From contig NZ_QNUJ01000003.1 in the NCBI RefSeq assembly GCF_003574625.1, forward strand, positions 434,001 to 498,000: 64,000 nt of DNA, given 5' to 3'. The notes below the pieces were generated by a model. The model had not been told where the DNA came from. It searched no databases and worked only from the letters and a program-made list of their open reading frames with translations. The translations under genes and the position numbers were made by a program. Shown piece by piece: positions 35,182 through 43,651 of this stretch (its first letter is position 1; the number at the start of each line of letters is the position of its first letter). The stretch is from Shinella zoogloeoides (GTDB lineage Bacteria; Pseudomonadota; Alphaproteobacteria; Rhizobiales; Rhizobiaceae).

Positions 35182-36687
35182 ATGGATGCCTCGACCTACA
35201 CGCTCGATTTCTGGCGCAGCAAGGCAAGCGGCCTCAAATTCCGCACGCAGCACTTCATCGACGGGGCCTATGTCGCCTCCGCCGACGGCCGGACCTATCC
35301 GACGATCAATCCGGCGACCGGGGCGACCATCGCCGAGATGGCGCGCGGCGGGGCGGCGGAGATCGACCGCGCCGTCGCCGTAGCCCGCAAGGCCTACCGC
35401 TCCGGCGCATGGTCGCGCATGGACCCGCGCGCCCGCATGGCCGTGCTGGAGACATTCTCCGCCCTCATCGAAGCGCATGCGGAGGAATTCGCCGTGCTCG
35501 ACAGCCTCGACATGGGCAAGCCGGTCATGGACATGATGAACATCGACATTCCCGGCTCCGTCACGTCGCTGAAATTCTTCGCCGAGACAATCGACAAGAT
35601 CGAGGGCGCGGTGACGGCGACGGCGGCCAATGCGCTGCACTACATCCTGCGCCAGCCGCTCGGCGTCGTCGGCCTCATCGTGCCGTGGAACTATCCCCTG
35701 ATGATGGCCGCCTGGAAACTGGGCCCGGCGCTGGCGACGGGCAATTCCGTCGTGCTGAAGCCGGCCGAACAATCGCCGCTCTCGGCCAACCTGCTCGCAG
35801 AACTCTTCATCGAGGCGGGCGGTCCGGCGGGCGTCTTCAACGTGGTGCACGGTCTCGGCGAGGAGGCCGGCAAGGCACTGGCGCTGCACAACGACGTCGA
35901 CAAGATCGGCTTCACCGGTTCCACCGAGGTCGGCAAGCTGCTGATGATCTATGCCGGCCAGTCGAACATGAAGCGCGTCTCGACCGAGTGCGGCGGCAAG
36001 ACGCCCCAAATCGTCCTCGGCGACTATGACGACCTCGACACCGCCGTCACCTATGCCGTCAACGGCATCTACGGCAACCAGGGCGAGGTCTGCAATGCGG
36101 GCTCGCGCATCCTCGTGGAAAAACGCATCCACGACGACTTCGTCGAGCGCTTCACGGCCCGCACGCGGGAAAACTTCGTGCTCGGCGATCCGCTCGATCC
36201 CTCGACGACCATCGGCCCGCTCGTCACCGCCTCGCACCAGCAGCGCGTGTTGAGCTACATCGACATCGGCCGCAAGGAAGGGGCGGCGCTGCGCTTCGGC
36301 GGCGGCACGCTCGCCACCTCGCCGAAAGGCGCCTTCGTCGAGCCGACCCTGTTCACGGGCGTCGACAACGGCATGCGCATCGCCCGCGAGGAGATCTTCG
36401 GCCCGGTCGCCGCGATCATCCCGGTGGAGGGCATCGACGACGCCATCGAGATCGCCAACGATTCCATCTATGGCCTCGCCGCGTCCGTCTGGACCCGCGA
36501 CATTTCCAAGGCGCACCGCTTCGCCCGCGACATCGAGGCCGGCGTCGTCTGGGTCAACTGCTTCGACCACGGCGACATGACCTCGATCTGGGGCGGCTAC
36601 AAGCAGACCGGCAACGGCCGCGACAAATGCCTGGAAGCCCTGACGCAGTACACGCAGACGAAATCGGTCTGGGTGAATCTCGACTGA
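35182..36687 (+). CDS. Aldehyde dehydrogenase (PuuC-like, gamma-glutamyl/aminobutyraldehyde type)
   Basis: 501-aa NAD(P)-dependent aldehyde dehydrogenase. The oxyanion asparagine lies in VPWNYPLMM, the coenzyme motif is FTGSTEVGK, the general base is in STECGGKTPQ and the catalytic cysteine in NQGEVCNAGSR. STECGG, where most relatives read LELGG, is a modest variation that keeps the glutamate. The PotFGHI-like transporter just upstream points to an amino-aldehyde from polyamine breakdown, but no oxidase or transaminase that would make it is encoded here. GGAGA precedes ATG 35182; ATG 35164 is an alternative. Confidence 0.85.
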   Translation: MDASTYTLDFWRSKASGLKFRTQHFIDGAYVASADGRTYPTINPATGATIAEMARGGAAEIDRAVAVARKAYRSGAWSRMDPRARMAVLETFSALIEAHAEEFAVLDSLDMGKPVMDMMNIDIPGSVTSLKFFAETIDKIEGAVTATAANALHYILRQPLGVVGLIVPWNYPLMMAAWKLGPALATGNSVVLKPAEQSPLSANLLAELFIEAGGPAGVFNVVHGLGEEAGKALALHNDVDKIGFTGSTEVGKLLMIYAGQSNMKRVSTECGGKTPQIVLGDYDDLDTAVTYAVNGIYGNQGEVCNAGSRILVEKRIHDDFVERFTARTRENFVLGDPLDPSTTIGPLVTASHQQRVLSYIDIGRKEGAALRFGGGTLATSPKGAFVEPTLFTGVDNGMRIAREEIFGPVAAIIPVEGIDDAIEIANDSIYGLAASVWTRDISKAHRFARDIEAGVVWVNCFDHGDMTSIWGGYKQTGNGRDKCLEALTQYTQTKSVWVNLD

Positions 36688-36702
36688 CACCCGCATAATC
36701 GG

Positions 36703-36735
36703 TCCCGGGTTGGAGCAGCACGCACCATCCCGGGA
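36703..36735. terminator. Long imperfect hairpin between convergent genes
   Basis: TCCCGGG (36703-36709) pairs with CCCGGGA (36729-36735), and the interior continues with TGG/CCA and GC/GC separated by symmetric mismatches around a 5-nt loop. It lies between the aldehyde dehydrogenase and the convergent histidine kinase. No T-run. Confidence 0.45.
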
Positions 36736-36744
36736 TCCATGGCT

Positions 36745-38124
36745 TCACCGGGCCTGTTCCGCCAGCCAGCCCGCCGGAACGGAAACCCGCACGGCGAAGC
36801 CGTTCGCACGCTGGTCGAAAGCAAGTTCGCCGCCGAGCTTCTGGATTGCCATTTCAACGATCGAGAGGCCAAGACCGGTTCCCTCGCCTCCACGACTGCC
36901 CCTGTTGAAACGCCCGACGAGATGCCTCGATTGAGCCGGCGTCATACCCGCCCCCGGGTCGACGACCTCGATCCGCAGCTTCGTCCCGTCGCGCTCGACG
37001 ATGAGGTTGACATGCGAGCCCGCCGGGGCATGCTGGATTGCATTTTCAAGGATGTTTCTCACCGCGAGATGCAGGAGCATGCGGTTGAGACTGGCCCGGC
37101 CAACCGTCACGCCGGCGTGGATGTCGACCGATACGTTCCGTGCGATACCGAGGTTTTCCAGATCGGCAGAAACCTCACGCATGGCCCCCGCGACATCGAT
37201 GGCTTCCCGCGCGTGATCGGCCTCTGCGGAATCGACAGCCGCCATGTCGATGAGCTGGCGGACGAGGCGCCCGGTGCGATCCACGCTCGTCGAAATATGT
37301 CCGAGCGCGGTTTCACGGACGGCAGCATCATCGCTCCTGAGCGCGACCTGGGCCTGGGTCTTGAGACCGGCGAGCGGCGTCTTCAATTCATGCGCGGCAT
37401 AGGCGATGAAAGTCCTTTCGCGCTCCCGCGCTTGCGTGACCCTGCCGAAAAGCGAGTTGAGCGATCTCAGCAGCGGGCGGATCTCGCGCGGCGCGCCGTC
37501 CTCCCCGACCGGATGAAGCTCGTCGGCGGAACGGCCGGAGAGCGCGCTCGCGATCCTGTTGAGAGGCGCGAGCCCCCGGTCGACGCTGAGCCACAGCAAG
37601 GCTGCAAGGACCGGCAGGATGGCGAGTGCCGGAACCAGTTGCCCCTTGACGACATCTCCGACTAGCCGATCGCGCATTTCGAGGCTGTCGCCGACGAGGA
37701 CGCGCACGCCGAGCGTCGGATTGATCACCGCATAGACCCGCCAGCGTTCGCCCTTTATGGTCGTCTCCTGAAAACCCTTGTCGTGGTCCGCCAGCGAGGT
37801 CGCCGGCGCGCTGGCGGAACGGCTGACAAGCTGCCCCTGCAGCGACCAGATCTGGCAGGAGAGCTGCCTGTTGTAATCCCCCTCCGCAACCGTGAATTCC
37901 GGCGGCACATCGCCGGCGGTGGCGGCCTCCACGGCGGCAGCGACATCGATATGGTGATCGGTGATCAGCGAACTGACCATCCGCGCCGCCTCGGTGAGCC
38001 TGGCGTCGAGCACGCGTTCCACCTGATGCTGCGTGCTGAGATAGGTCCAGAAAACCGCACAACACCAGACGGCGCCGGTCGTGGCGAGAAGGATGACGAT
38101 GAGGCGGAGGCGGATGGAACTCAT
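36745..38124 (-). CDS. Sensor histidine kinase (QseC/PmrB-like)
   Basis: 459 aa. A first membrane helix (LRLIVILLATTGAVWCCAVFWTY), a periplasmic sensor of about 130 residues with one cysteine, and a second helix (PALAILPVLAALLWLSV) lead into HAMP. HisKA carries the phospho-acceptor histidine in AYAAHELKTPLAG. The HATPase has NILENAIQHAP (N-box), VDPGAGMTP (G1) and GTGLGLSIV (G2). It overlaps the response-regulator gene by 4 bp. Its stimulus is unknown; the presumed targets (thiol redox, peptidoglycan cross-linking) suggest envelope stress, metal or cationic peptides. Confidence 0.88.
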   Translation of the reverse strand: MSSIRLRLIVILLATTGAVWCCAVFWTYLSTQHQVERVLDARLTEAARMVSSLITDHHIDVAAAVEAATAGDVPPEFTVAEGDYNRQLSCQIWSLQGQLVSRSASAPATSLADHDKGFQETTIKGERWRVYAVINPTLGVRVLVGDSLEMRDRLVGDVVKGQLVPALAILPVLAALLWLSVDRGLAPLNRIASALSGRSADELHPVGEDGAPREIRPLLRSLNSLFGRVTQARERERTFIAYAAHELKTPLAGLKTQAQVALRSDDAAVRETALGHISTSVDRTGRLVRQLIDMAAVDSAEADHAREAIDVAGAMREVSADLENLGIARNVSVDIHAGVTVGRASLNRMLLHLAVRNILENAIQHAPAGSHVNLIVERDGTKLRIEVVDPGAGMTPAQSRHLVGRFNRGSRGGEGTGLGLSIVEMAIQKLGGELAFDQRANGFAVRVSVPAGWLAEQAR

Positions 38125-38786
38125 TCGGACTTGCCCATGCGATAGCCGACACCGCGGATGGTCTCGATGGAGGCGGCGCCGAGCTTGGCGCGCAGCTTGT
38201 GCACATGTACCTCGACCGTATTGCTCTCCACATCCTCCTGCCAGCCGTAGAGGCGTTGCTCCAGCGCCTGCTTCGAATGGATCATGCCCGGACTCTCCAT
38301 CAGTGCGCGCAGGATGGAGAATTCGCGCCGCGACAGCGGGACGGGCTCACCTGCCTTTCGGGCCGCCATCCCTGCCGGATCGAGAACGATAGTGCCACAA
38401 CGCAATTCGGGCCGCGCGCGACCTTCCGACCGGCGCGTGATGGCGCGCAGCCGGGCGGCAACCTCGTCGAGGTCGAACGGCTTGCCGAGATAGTCGTCGG
38501 CGCCGGCATCCAGACCGTCGATGCGATCGGCCGTTTCGTCCTTCGCCGTCAGGAGCAGGACGGGCGTCCGGTCGCCCCTTTCCCGCAGGCACGCCAGCAC
38601 TTCAAGGCCGGAACCGTCGGGCAGCATGCGATCGAGGACGACGGCATCGAAGCGGTCCGCCGCAAGGGCCTCCGTCGCATCGGCAAGCGTTGCCACAGTG
38701 TCGACGGTGAAGCCGGAAAGGCCGAGGCCGACCTTCAGACCATCGAGCAGGACCGCATCGTCTTCGACCACCAGGATACGCATCAA
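38121..38786 (-). CDS. OmpR-family response regulator (PmrA/BasR-like)
   Basis: 221 aa. The receiver domain has the acidic pair VVEDD, the phospho-acceptor D52 in VLDRMLPDGSGLE and the lysine in LLLTAKDE. The C-terminal winged helix (about residues 125-220, LSRREFSILRALMES; VEVHVHKLRAKLG) is OmpR type. A PmrA-type box, CTTAAG-N5-CTTAAG, occurs 42 bp upstream of its own start in the region shared with the dsbD-like gene, and again at 42258, indicating both autoregulation and control of those genes. Confidence 0.9.
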   Translation of the reverse strand: MMRILVVEDDAVLLDGLKVGLGLSGFTVDTVATLADATEALAADRFDAVVLDRMLPDGSGLEVLACLRERGDRTPVLLLTAKDETADRIDGLDAGADDYLGKPFDLDEVAARLRAITRRSEGRARPELRCGTIVLDPAGMAARKAGEPVPLSRREFSILRALMESPGMIHSKQALEQRLYGWQEDVESNTVEVHVHKLRAKLGAASIETIRGVGYRMGKSE

Positions 38787-38827
38787 GCCTCCGTGCGTTG
38801 CTGCCTTCCTTCGCCTGAACCGGGAAC

Positions 38828-38844
38828 CTTAAGCCTGCCTTAAG
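38828..38844. promoter_or_regulatory. PmrA-type direct repeat, CTTAAG-N5-CTTAAG
   Basis: Exact CTTAAG hexamers at 38828-38833 and 38839-38844 have an 11-bp period, matching the known PmrA/BasR box YTTAAK-N5-YTTAAK. The site lies in the 108-bp divergent region between the response-regulator and DsbD-like genes. Confidence 0.75.
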
Positions 38845-38894
38845 CTGGCGACCGGATCGCTCCGCCCGGGACAAATGACGAGGACGCGAGAACG

Positions 38895-40706
38895 ATGCGG
38901 AAAGCAAGCCTCCTGGCAGCGGTTTGGGTCTTGATTGCGGCAATTCTGCCGGCATGGGCTTTTGAAGCGCCATTGCCGATGGAAGACGCCTTCGTACCCT
39001 CGATTGCAAGGGAAGAGGCAGGCCCTCTCACGATCACCTGGAAAATCGCCGACGGCTACTATCTGTACCGGGATTACCTTTCCGCGAAAGACGAGGACGA
39101 CCGGCCGCTGACGCTCCGCACCGAACCCGGCAAGGTCAAGGACGATCCGGGTTTCGGCGCGACCGAAGTCTATTATCGAACGGCTTCGGCATCGATCCTC
39201 GACGCCCCTTCGACCGTTCGCGTCACCTATCAGGGCTGTCAGGACGGCGGACTGTGCTATCCGCCGACGGCACGCATGATCGATGTCGCGGCGATGACGA
39301 TCGGGATGCCGGCCGAAGGCGGTTTTTCGCTTGCACCGGCCGAGGACGCGAACCCGGCGCAGAAGGCGAACACCGGATTTTCCATCATTGACAATGGCGG
39401 AGAGACGGCGGTCGACCGGCTTCTGACCGGCGGCGGACCTTTCCTGCTGCTTGCCGGCTTTCTCGGCTTCGGCCTGCTGCTGGCATTCACACCCTGCGTC
39501 TTTCCGATGTATCCGATTGTCGCCGCCATGCTATCGCGCGAAAGGGAGGAACTGACGGCAGGACGCGGCTTCGTGCTGGCGTCATCCTATGTGCTGGCGC
39601 TCGCTACCGCCTTCGGACTTGTCGGCGTCGCCGCCGCGTGGTCGGGCCGGAACCTGCAGATGGTGCTGCAATCGCCGGCCGCAGTCGGCACGGTCGCCGC
39701 CCTCTTCATCCTGCTGGCGCTCTCCAGCTTCGGCCTGTTTCATATCCGGCTTCCGGCAGGAATCGGCAATCGATTGAGCGGCGGCAAACGGAAGGGCGGA
39801 TCTGCCGCCGGCGCCGCTATGCTCGGCTTTTCCTCCGCGTTTCTCATCGGCCCCTGCGTAACCGCACCGCTTGCGGGCGCCCTTCTCTATATCGCCCGGA
39901 CCGGAGACGTCGTCATCGGCGCTCTCGCGCTCTTCGCGCTTGGCCTCGGCAAGGGCCTCCCGCTCATCGCCATGGCGACGCTCGGCGGCAAGGTGCTGCC
40001 ACGCGCCGGCGCCTGGATGGAAAACGTACGGTACGCCTTCGGCTTTCTGTTCCTCGCAACGGCGATATGGCTTGCGACCCCGCTCGTTCCCGAACGTTTC
40101 ATCTTGCTGCCTTGGGCCGTGCTGGCGCTGACTTTCGGCGTGCAGGCGGGTGCATTCGCAGGGTCGCAGACTTCGGGCGGACATGGCGTTCTCCTGCGTT
40201 CGGCCAGCCTCGTCTTTCTCCTGTGGGGCAGTCTTCTCATGGCAGGGTTCGGCCTCGGCGCGACCGATCCGCTGACCCCGCTCGGCCCGCTCAAGGGTGC
40301 GGCCGGCGGCGCGCGGACGGCCGCTATCGAAAAGACGGACTTCACGAAGATCGGCTCCATCGACGCGCTGTCCGGCCTGCTTGGCGCCGCCGCCTCCGAA
40401 CACCGGCCGGCCCTTCTTTATGTCACGGCGGACTGGTGCGTGACCTGCCGCGCGATCGAACGCTCGGTGCTGCCCGAGCCGGATGTAGCGACAGCCCTCG
40501 ACGGGATTCGCCTTGCAAGGCTCGACGTCAGTACCCTTGATGCCGACACCGGCGCGCTCATGCGCTCGCTTGCGGTCGTCGGCCCGCCAACGATGATCCT
40601 CTTCGACCGCGAAAGACAGGAGATACCCGGTACCCGGCTTGTCGGAGAGATTACAGCGGCTTCGCTCGCGGATGCCGCCAGGACTGCGAAAGGCACCGTG
40701 CGATGA
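38895..40706 (+). CDS. DsbD-type thiol:disulfide interchange protein
   Basis: 603 aa. A signal peptide (MRKASLLAAVWVLIAAILPAWA) leads to the periplasmic alpha domain with the cysteine pair in YQGCQDGGLCYPP. The eight-helix beta domain has FTPCVFPMYPIV and IGPCVTAPLAG. The C-terminal thioredoxin-like gamma domain has TADWCVTCRAIER. It passes electrons from cytoplasmic thioredoxin to periplasmic partners; the two downstream genes encode likely partners. The next start overlaps its stop by 4 bp. Domain order matches DsbD/ScsB proteins. Confidence 0.88.
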   Translation: MRKASLLAAVWVLIAAILPAWAFEAPLPMEDAFVPSIAREEAGPLTITWKIADGYYLYRDYLSAKDEDDRPLTLRTEPGKVKDDPGFGATEVYYRTASASILDAPSTVRVTYQGCQDGGLCYPPTARMIDVAAMTIGMPAEGGFSLAPAEDANPAQKANTGFSIIDNGGETAVDRLLTGGGPFLLLAGFLGFGLLLAFTPCVFPMYPIVAAMLSREREELTAGRGFVLASSYVLALATAFGLVGVAAAWSGRNLQMVLQSPAAVGTVAALFILLALSSFGLFHIRLPAGIGNRLSGGKRKGGSAAGAAMLGFSSAFLIGPCVTAPLAGALLYIARTGDVVIGALALFALGLGKGLPLIAMATLGGKVLPRAGAWMENVRYAFGFLFLATAIWLATPLVPERFILLPWAVLALTFGVQAGAFAGSQTSGGHGVLLRSASLVFLLWGSLLMAGFGLGATDPLTPLGPLKGAAGGARTAAIEKTDFTKIGSIDALSGLLGAAASEHRPALLYVTADWCVTCRAIERSVLPEPDVATALDGIRLARLDVSTLDADTGALMRSLAVVGPPTMILFDRERQEIPGTRLVGEITAASLADAARTAKGTVR

Positions 40707-41527
40707 ACGCCATCGCAATAGGTCCCTTCGCGTTCTCCGCCGATCGCTTCTCGGCGATCGGCGGAATGGTCGTCTTCATGCTTGCCGGCTCGCTTCTCGC
40801 CGCCCGCATAGACAACAGGCTCGGCACCTGGACGACAGCGGCGGCGTTCCTTGGAATTCTGGGGGCACGGGCAGTGCATGTCCTCGGCCACGCGGCGAGT
40901 TTCTGGCAGGAGCCGTGGCGCGTCCTCGCCATCTGGCAGGGTGGCTTTTCCTGGCATGGCGGCCTCATCGGCGTTCTTCTCGCCACCGTGCTGCTGTGGC
41001 GAAGGGCGCCACGTATAACCTCCTGGGCAATCCTGCCGCTTGTCGCCGGTCTCTTCGTCTGGATCGCTCTTGGCAGCCTGATCAACGGAAACGCTTCGCC
41101 CCGCGCACCGGCAGCCTCCTATGTGGTGCTCGATAGAGGCGGAACCTTATCCGTCGCCGAGCGCCGGGGTCGTCCCGCCGTCCTCAAACTCTGGGCGAGC
41201 TGGTGTCCGCCCTGCCGGCGGGAAATGCCGATGATGGCCGACATGGCCGGGAGCAATCCACATGTCGACTTCCTGTTCGCCAACCAGGGTGAAGGCAGGG
41301 ATGCTATCGCTGCCTATCTGCGTCAGGCCGGCATCGACCTTCAAACGGTCGTTCTCGATCCCTTTGCCAATCTCTCGCGCCACTATGGCGCGGTGGGCCT
41401 GCCCGCCACCCTGTTCATCAATCCGGACGGCACACTTGCCGCATCCCACCTCGGAGAGATTTCCCGCGAGACGCTCTCCGAAAGACTTGCCGCTCTTTCA
41501 TCCTCCGCCACGGCATCGACCGAATGA
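40703..41527 (+). CDS. Fusion: Lgt-like membrane domain plus TlpA-type thioredoxin
   Basis: 274 aa. The first about 130 residues form four membrane helices carrying HGGLIG (85-90), the signature of prolipoprotein diacylglyceryl transferase, preceded by LGARAVHVL, which resembles the Lgt GARLGYVL segment. The remainder is a TlpA/ResA-like thioredoxin with WASWCPPC (C168, C171) and the cis-proline loop GLPATLFI. The Lgt part is too short for a complete enzyme. The protein is probably a membrane-anchored periplasmic thiol reductase receiving electrons from the DsbD-like protein. It overlaps that gene by 4 bp. Confidence 0.8.
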   Translation: MNAIAIGPFAFSADRFSAIGGMVVFMLAGSLLAARIDNRLGTWTTAAAFLGILGARAVHVLGHAASFWQEPWRVLAIWQGGFSWHGGLIGVLLATVLLWRRAPRITSWAILPLVAGLFVWIALGSLINGNASPRAPAASYVVLDRGGTLSVAERRGRPAVLKLWASWCPPCRREMPMMADMAGSNPHVDFLFANQGEGRDAIAAYLRQAGIDLQTVVLDPFANLSRHYGAVGLPATLFINPDGTLAASHLGEISRETLSERLAALSSSATASTE

Positions 41528-41580
41528 AAGCCCCGTTCCCCCCCTTTCCCGTGCCCTCGATTAGAACAAGGAGATACCCG

Positions 41581-42189
41581 ATGCTGACCCGCAGAACCAT
41601 TTTGACGACGACGCTTGCCACCGCGGCAGCGGCCGCAACCGGACTGAAGCCCTCCCTTGCCCAGCAACTGACGAAGGACGACGTCTTTTTCGACAAGGAC
41701 GCCCCCGTCCTCGGCAATCCCAAGGGAAACGTCACCATCGTCGAATTCTTCGATTACCAGTGCCCCTACTGCAAGAAGGCGCATCCGATGGTGGAGAAGG
41801 TCGTGAAAGCCGACGGCAATGTGCGGCTCGTCCTGAAGGACTGGCCGATCTTCGGCGATGTCTCCATCTTCGCTGCTCAGGCAGTGCTTGGAGCCGCGCA
41901 GATCGGCAAGTATGAAGTCGCGATGGAAGCCTTGATGAAAACCAAGGGGAAGCTGACCCACGAGGAAGTCGAAAAGCGCCTGACGGGCGCCGGCCTGTCG
42001 ATGCAGGAGGTGGCGGCATCCGTGAACAAGCACGATGCCAAGATCTCCGGGCTGCTCAATCGCAACTACAGTCAGGCGCTCGCCTTCAACTTCGCCGGCA
42101 CGCCCGCCTTCGTCATCGGCTCAGCGCTCTTTCCGGGCGTCCTCGATGAAAAAGGGCTGAAGGACGCCATCGCCAAGGCAAGAGGATAG
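41581..42189 (+). CDS. DsbA/ScsC-like periplasmic thiol oxidoreductase
   Basis: 202 aa. An N-terminal signal with a twin-arginine-like segment (LTRRTILTTTLATAAAAAT) precedes a DsbA fold with active site FDYQCPYCKK (C61, C64) and the cis-proline loop FAGTPAFVIG. Being coded with a DsbD-like reductase suggests it works in the reduced state as an isomerase or metal-stress protein (DsbG/ScsC-like) rather than as the main oxidase. AAGGAG lies upstream of ATG 41581; the frame starting at 41524 overlaps the previous gene. Confidence 0.87.
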   Translation: MLTRRTILTTTLATAAAAATGLKPSLAQQLTKDDVFFDKDAPVLGNPKGNVTIVEFFDYQCPYCKKAHPMVEKVVKADGNVRLVLKDWPIFGDVSIFAAQAVLGAAQIGKYEVAMEALMKTKGKLTHEEVEKRLTGAGLSMQEVAASVNKHDAKISGLLNRNYSQALAFNFAGTPAFVIGSALFPGVLDEKGLKDAIAKARG

Positions 42190-42257
42190 CCCGCGGACGG
42201 CCGCGCCCCACAGCCGGCTTGCAGGTCTTCGGGCGCGGGTCGCCCGAGCGGCCTCCT

Positions 42258-42274
42258 CTTAAGCTGCGCTTAAG
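42258..42274 (+). promoter_or_regulatory. PmrA-type direct repeat upstream of L,D-transpeptidase
   Basis: CTTAAG at 42258-42263 and 42269-42274 repeats the 11-bp-period arrangement of 38828-38844, 50 bp upstream of the transpeptidase start. It ties this gene to the same response regulator. Confidence 0.72.
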
Positions 42275-42324
42275 GTAGCTCCCGCGTTCTGCGGATACAG
42301 AATGAGCATCACGAGGACATAGAT

Positions 42325-43041
42325 TTGAATTCGCAGAGCCGGCCGTCCGGCCTGATCGCACGACGCACGTTTCTCGCCGGAGCCGGCATGTTCGCCCTGG
42401 CCGGTTGCACGTCCGCGAGACAGGTGCCTGAGATCGCACAGGTGGAAACGCCACGTCTGGCGACACCTCCCATGTATTTCGCCATGCCGGATGAGCAGTT
42501 TCCGATTCCGGCAGTCGATGTTTCAAAGGTCGACCGGAAATGGTGGCGAACCGAAGTGGAATACCCGACCGGTGAAAGCGTCGGAACCGTGATCGTCGAT
42601 ACGCCCAATCGGTACCTTTATCATGTCCTGCCCAACGGACGAGCGACACGATACGGGGTTGGCGTGGGCAGGGACGGCTTTTCCTGGGCCGGTCGTGGCC
42701 GCCATATCGCCTACAAACGGGAGTGGCCGCGCTGGAATCCGCCCGATGAGATGGTGGCCCGCCAGCCGGAGCTTGAGCCGATCAGCATCGCGAATGGCGG
42801 CATGGCCCCGGGATTGAGAAACCCTCTCGGAGCGCGCGCGCTTTACATTCACGAGGGCAACCGGGACACGATCTATCGCATCCACGGAAATCCGGAATTC
42901 CAGACCATCGGCCGCGCCGTGTCATCCGGCTGCATCCGTATGATCAATCAGGACGTCATCCACCTCGCTGAGAACGTGCGTGACGGAAGCCCGATCGTTG
43001 TGGTTGCAGATCCCGCCATGGCTCATCTCAGGAAGGGCTGA
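42325..43041 (+). CDS. L,D-transpeptidase (YkuD family), predicted lipoprotein
   Basis: 238 aa. The twin-arginine-like signal RRTFLAGAGMFALAGC ends in a lipobox with Cys28. The YkuD domain (about residues 86-232) has the catalytic motif H187-GN ... SSGC203IRM. Such enzymes form 3-3 peptidoglycan cross-links or attach proteins to the wall. The start is a TTG at 42325 with GAGGA 8 nt upstream; no ATG in frame precedes the signal peptide and the next internal ATG would destroy it. The PmrA-type box upstream suggests inducible expression. Confidence 0.87.
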   Translation: MNSQSRPSGLIARRTFLAGAGMFALAGCTSARQVPEIAQVETPRLATPPMYFAMPDEQFPIPAVDVSKVDRKWWRTEVEYPTGESVGTVIVDTPNRYLYHVLPNGRATRYGVGVGRDGFSWAGRGRHIAYKREWPRWNPPDEMVARQPELEPISIANGGMAPGLRNPLGARALYIHEGNRDTIYRIHGNPEFQTIGRAVSSGCIRMINQDVIHLAENVRDGSPIVVVADPAMAHLRKG

Positions 43042-43242
43042 CCATCGGCGGCGGCCGACTGCCGGGCCCGCCTCTGAACGAACTGTTGCAAATCGGCACG
43101 TCCCGCGACCGTTCGACGGGGATGGCTGCAAAGTTCGCGCGGCGGCGATTCCCCTTTTGCGCGTGCTGCGCTATGGCGAAATCGAGGATCCGGTTCCGAA
43201 TCGCCGGAAAGCGGCCGCAAGACGTCCAAGGAAATGGCACAT

Positions 43243-43587
43243 ATGAACTCCCGCGTTGCAATTCTGGCAGGCGTTGCGCTTGCCCTCACCGCATGCACCA
43301 CCGTCAGTGTCCCGACCAATCCGCTGCAGGCGCGCTGGAACGGCAAGACCGCCGGCAGCTTCTTCGCGGCCTATGGCCCGCCGATCTCGGACACGGCCGG
43401 CACGGGCGGCACGACCCTCTACAAGTGGCGCGGCGGCTTTGCCAAGGGCAAGTCCTGCACGGTGGAACTCACCGTCAACGAGGCCTACCGGATCACCAGC
43501 ATCCGCGCCGTCGGCGACCGCGTCGATCCGAAGGGCGGCCCGACCCACTGCGAAAAGGTCCTCGACGCCGCCGGCGACGGGAAGTAA
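43243..43587 (+). CDS. Small predicted lipoprotein
   Basis: 114 aa. The signal peptide MNSRVAILAGVALALTAC ends with a lipobox cysteine. The mature part (NPLQARWNGKTAGSFFAAYGPP; LYKWRGG) has two further cysteines (KSCTVEL, THCEK) that may pair. No family recognised beyond small Rhizobiales envelope lipoproteins. AAGGA at 43228 is correctly spaced for ATG 43243 and too close for ATG 43234. A terminator follows directly. The 200 bp between the transpeptidase gene and this one shows no other feature. Confidence 0.75.
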   Translation: MNSRVAILAGVALALTACTTVSVPTNPLQARWNGKTAGSFFAAYGPPISDTAGTGGTTLYKWRGGFAKGKSCTVELTVNEAYRITSIRAVGDRVDPKGGPTHCEKVLDAAGDGK

Positions 43588-43612
43588 CCGCCGGCTGAGC
43601 CGACTATTCAGG

Positions 43613-43638
43613 AGCCGCGCGGAAACGCGCGGCTTTTT
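43613..43638 (+). terminator. Intrinsic terminator after the small lipoprotein gene
   Basis: AGCCGCGC (43613-43620) pairs with GCGCGGCT (43627-43634) around a 6-nt loop and is followed by TTTTT. It lies 26 bp after the lipoprotein stop and just before the methyltransferase start. Confidence 0.9.
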
Positions 43639-43651
43639 GTTTGGAGGGAGC

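Noticed and set aside
33625-36696. A 1023-codon open frame on the minus strand opposite the permease and aldehyde dehydrogenase genes
   Set aside because: It is antisense to genes with clear family motifs, is rich in Arg, Asp, Gly and His as expected from GC-rich shadow frames, and has no recognisable domain.
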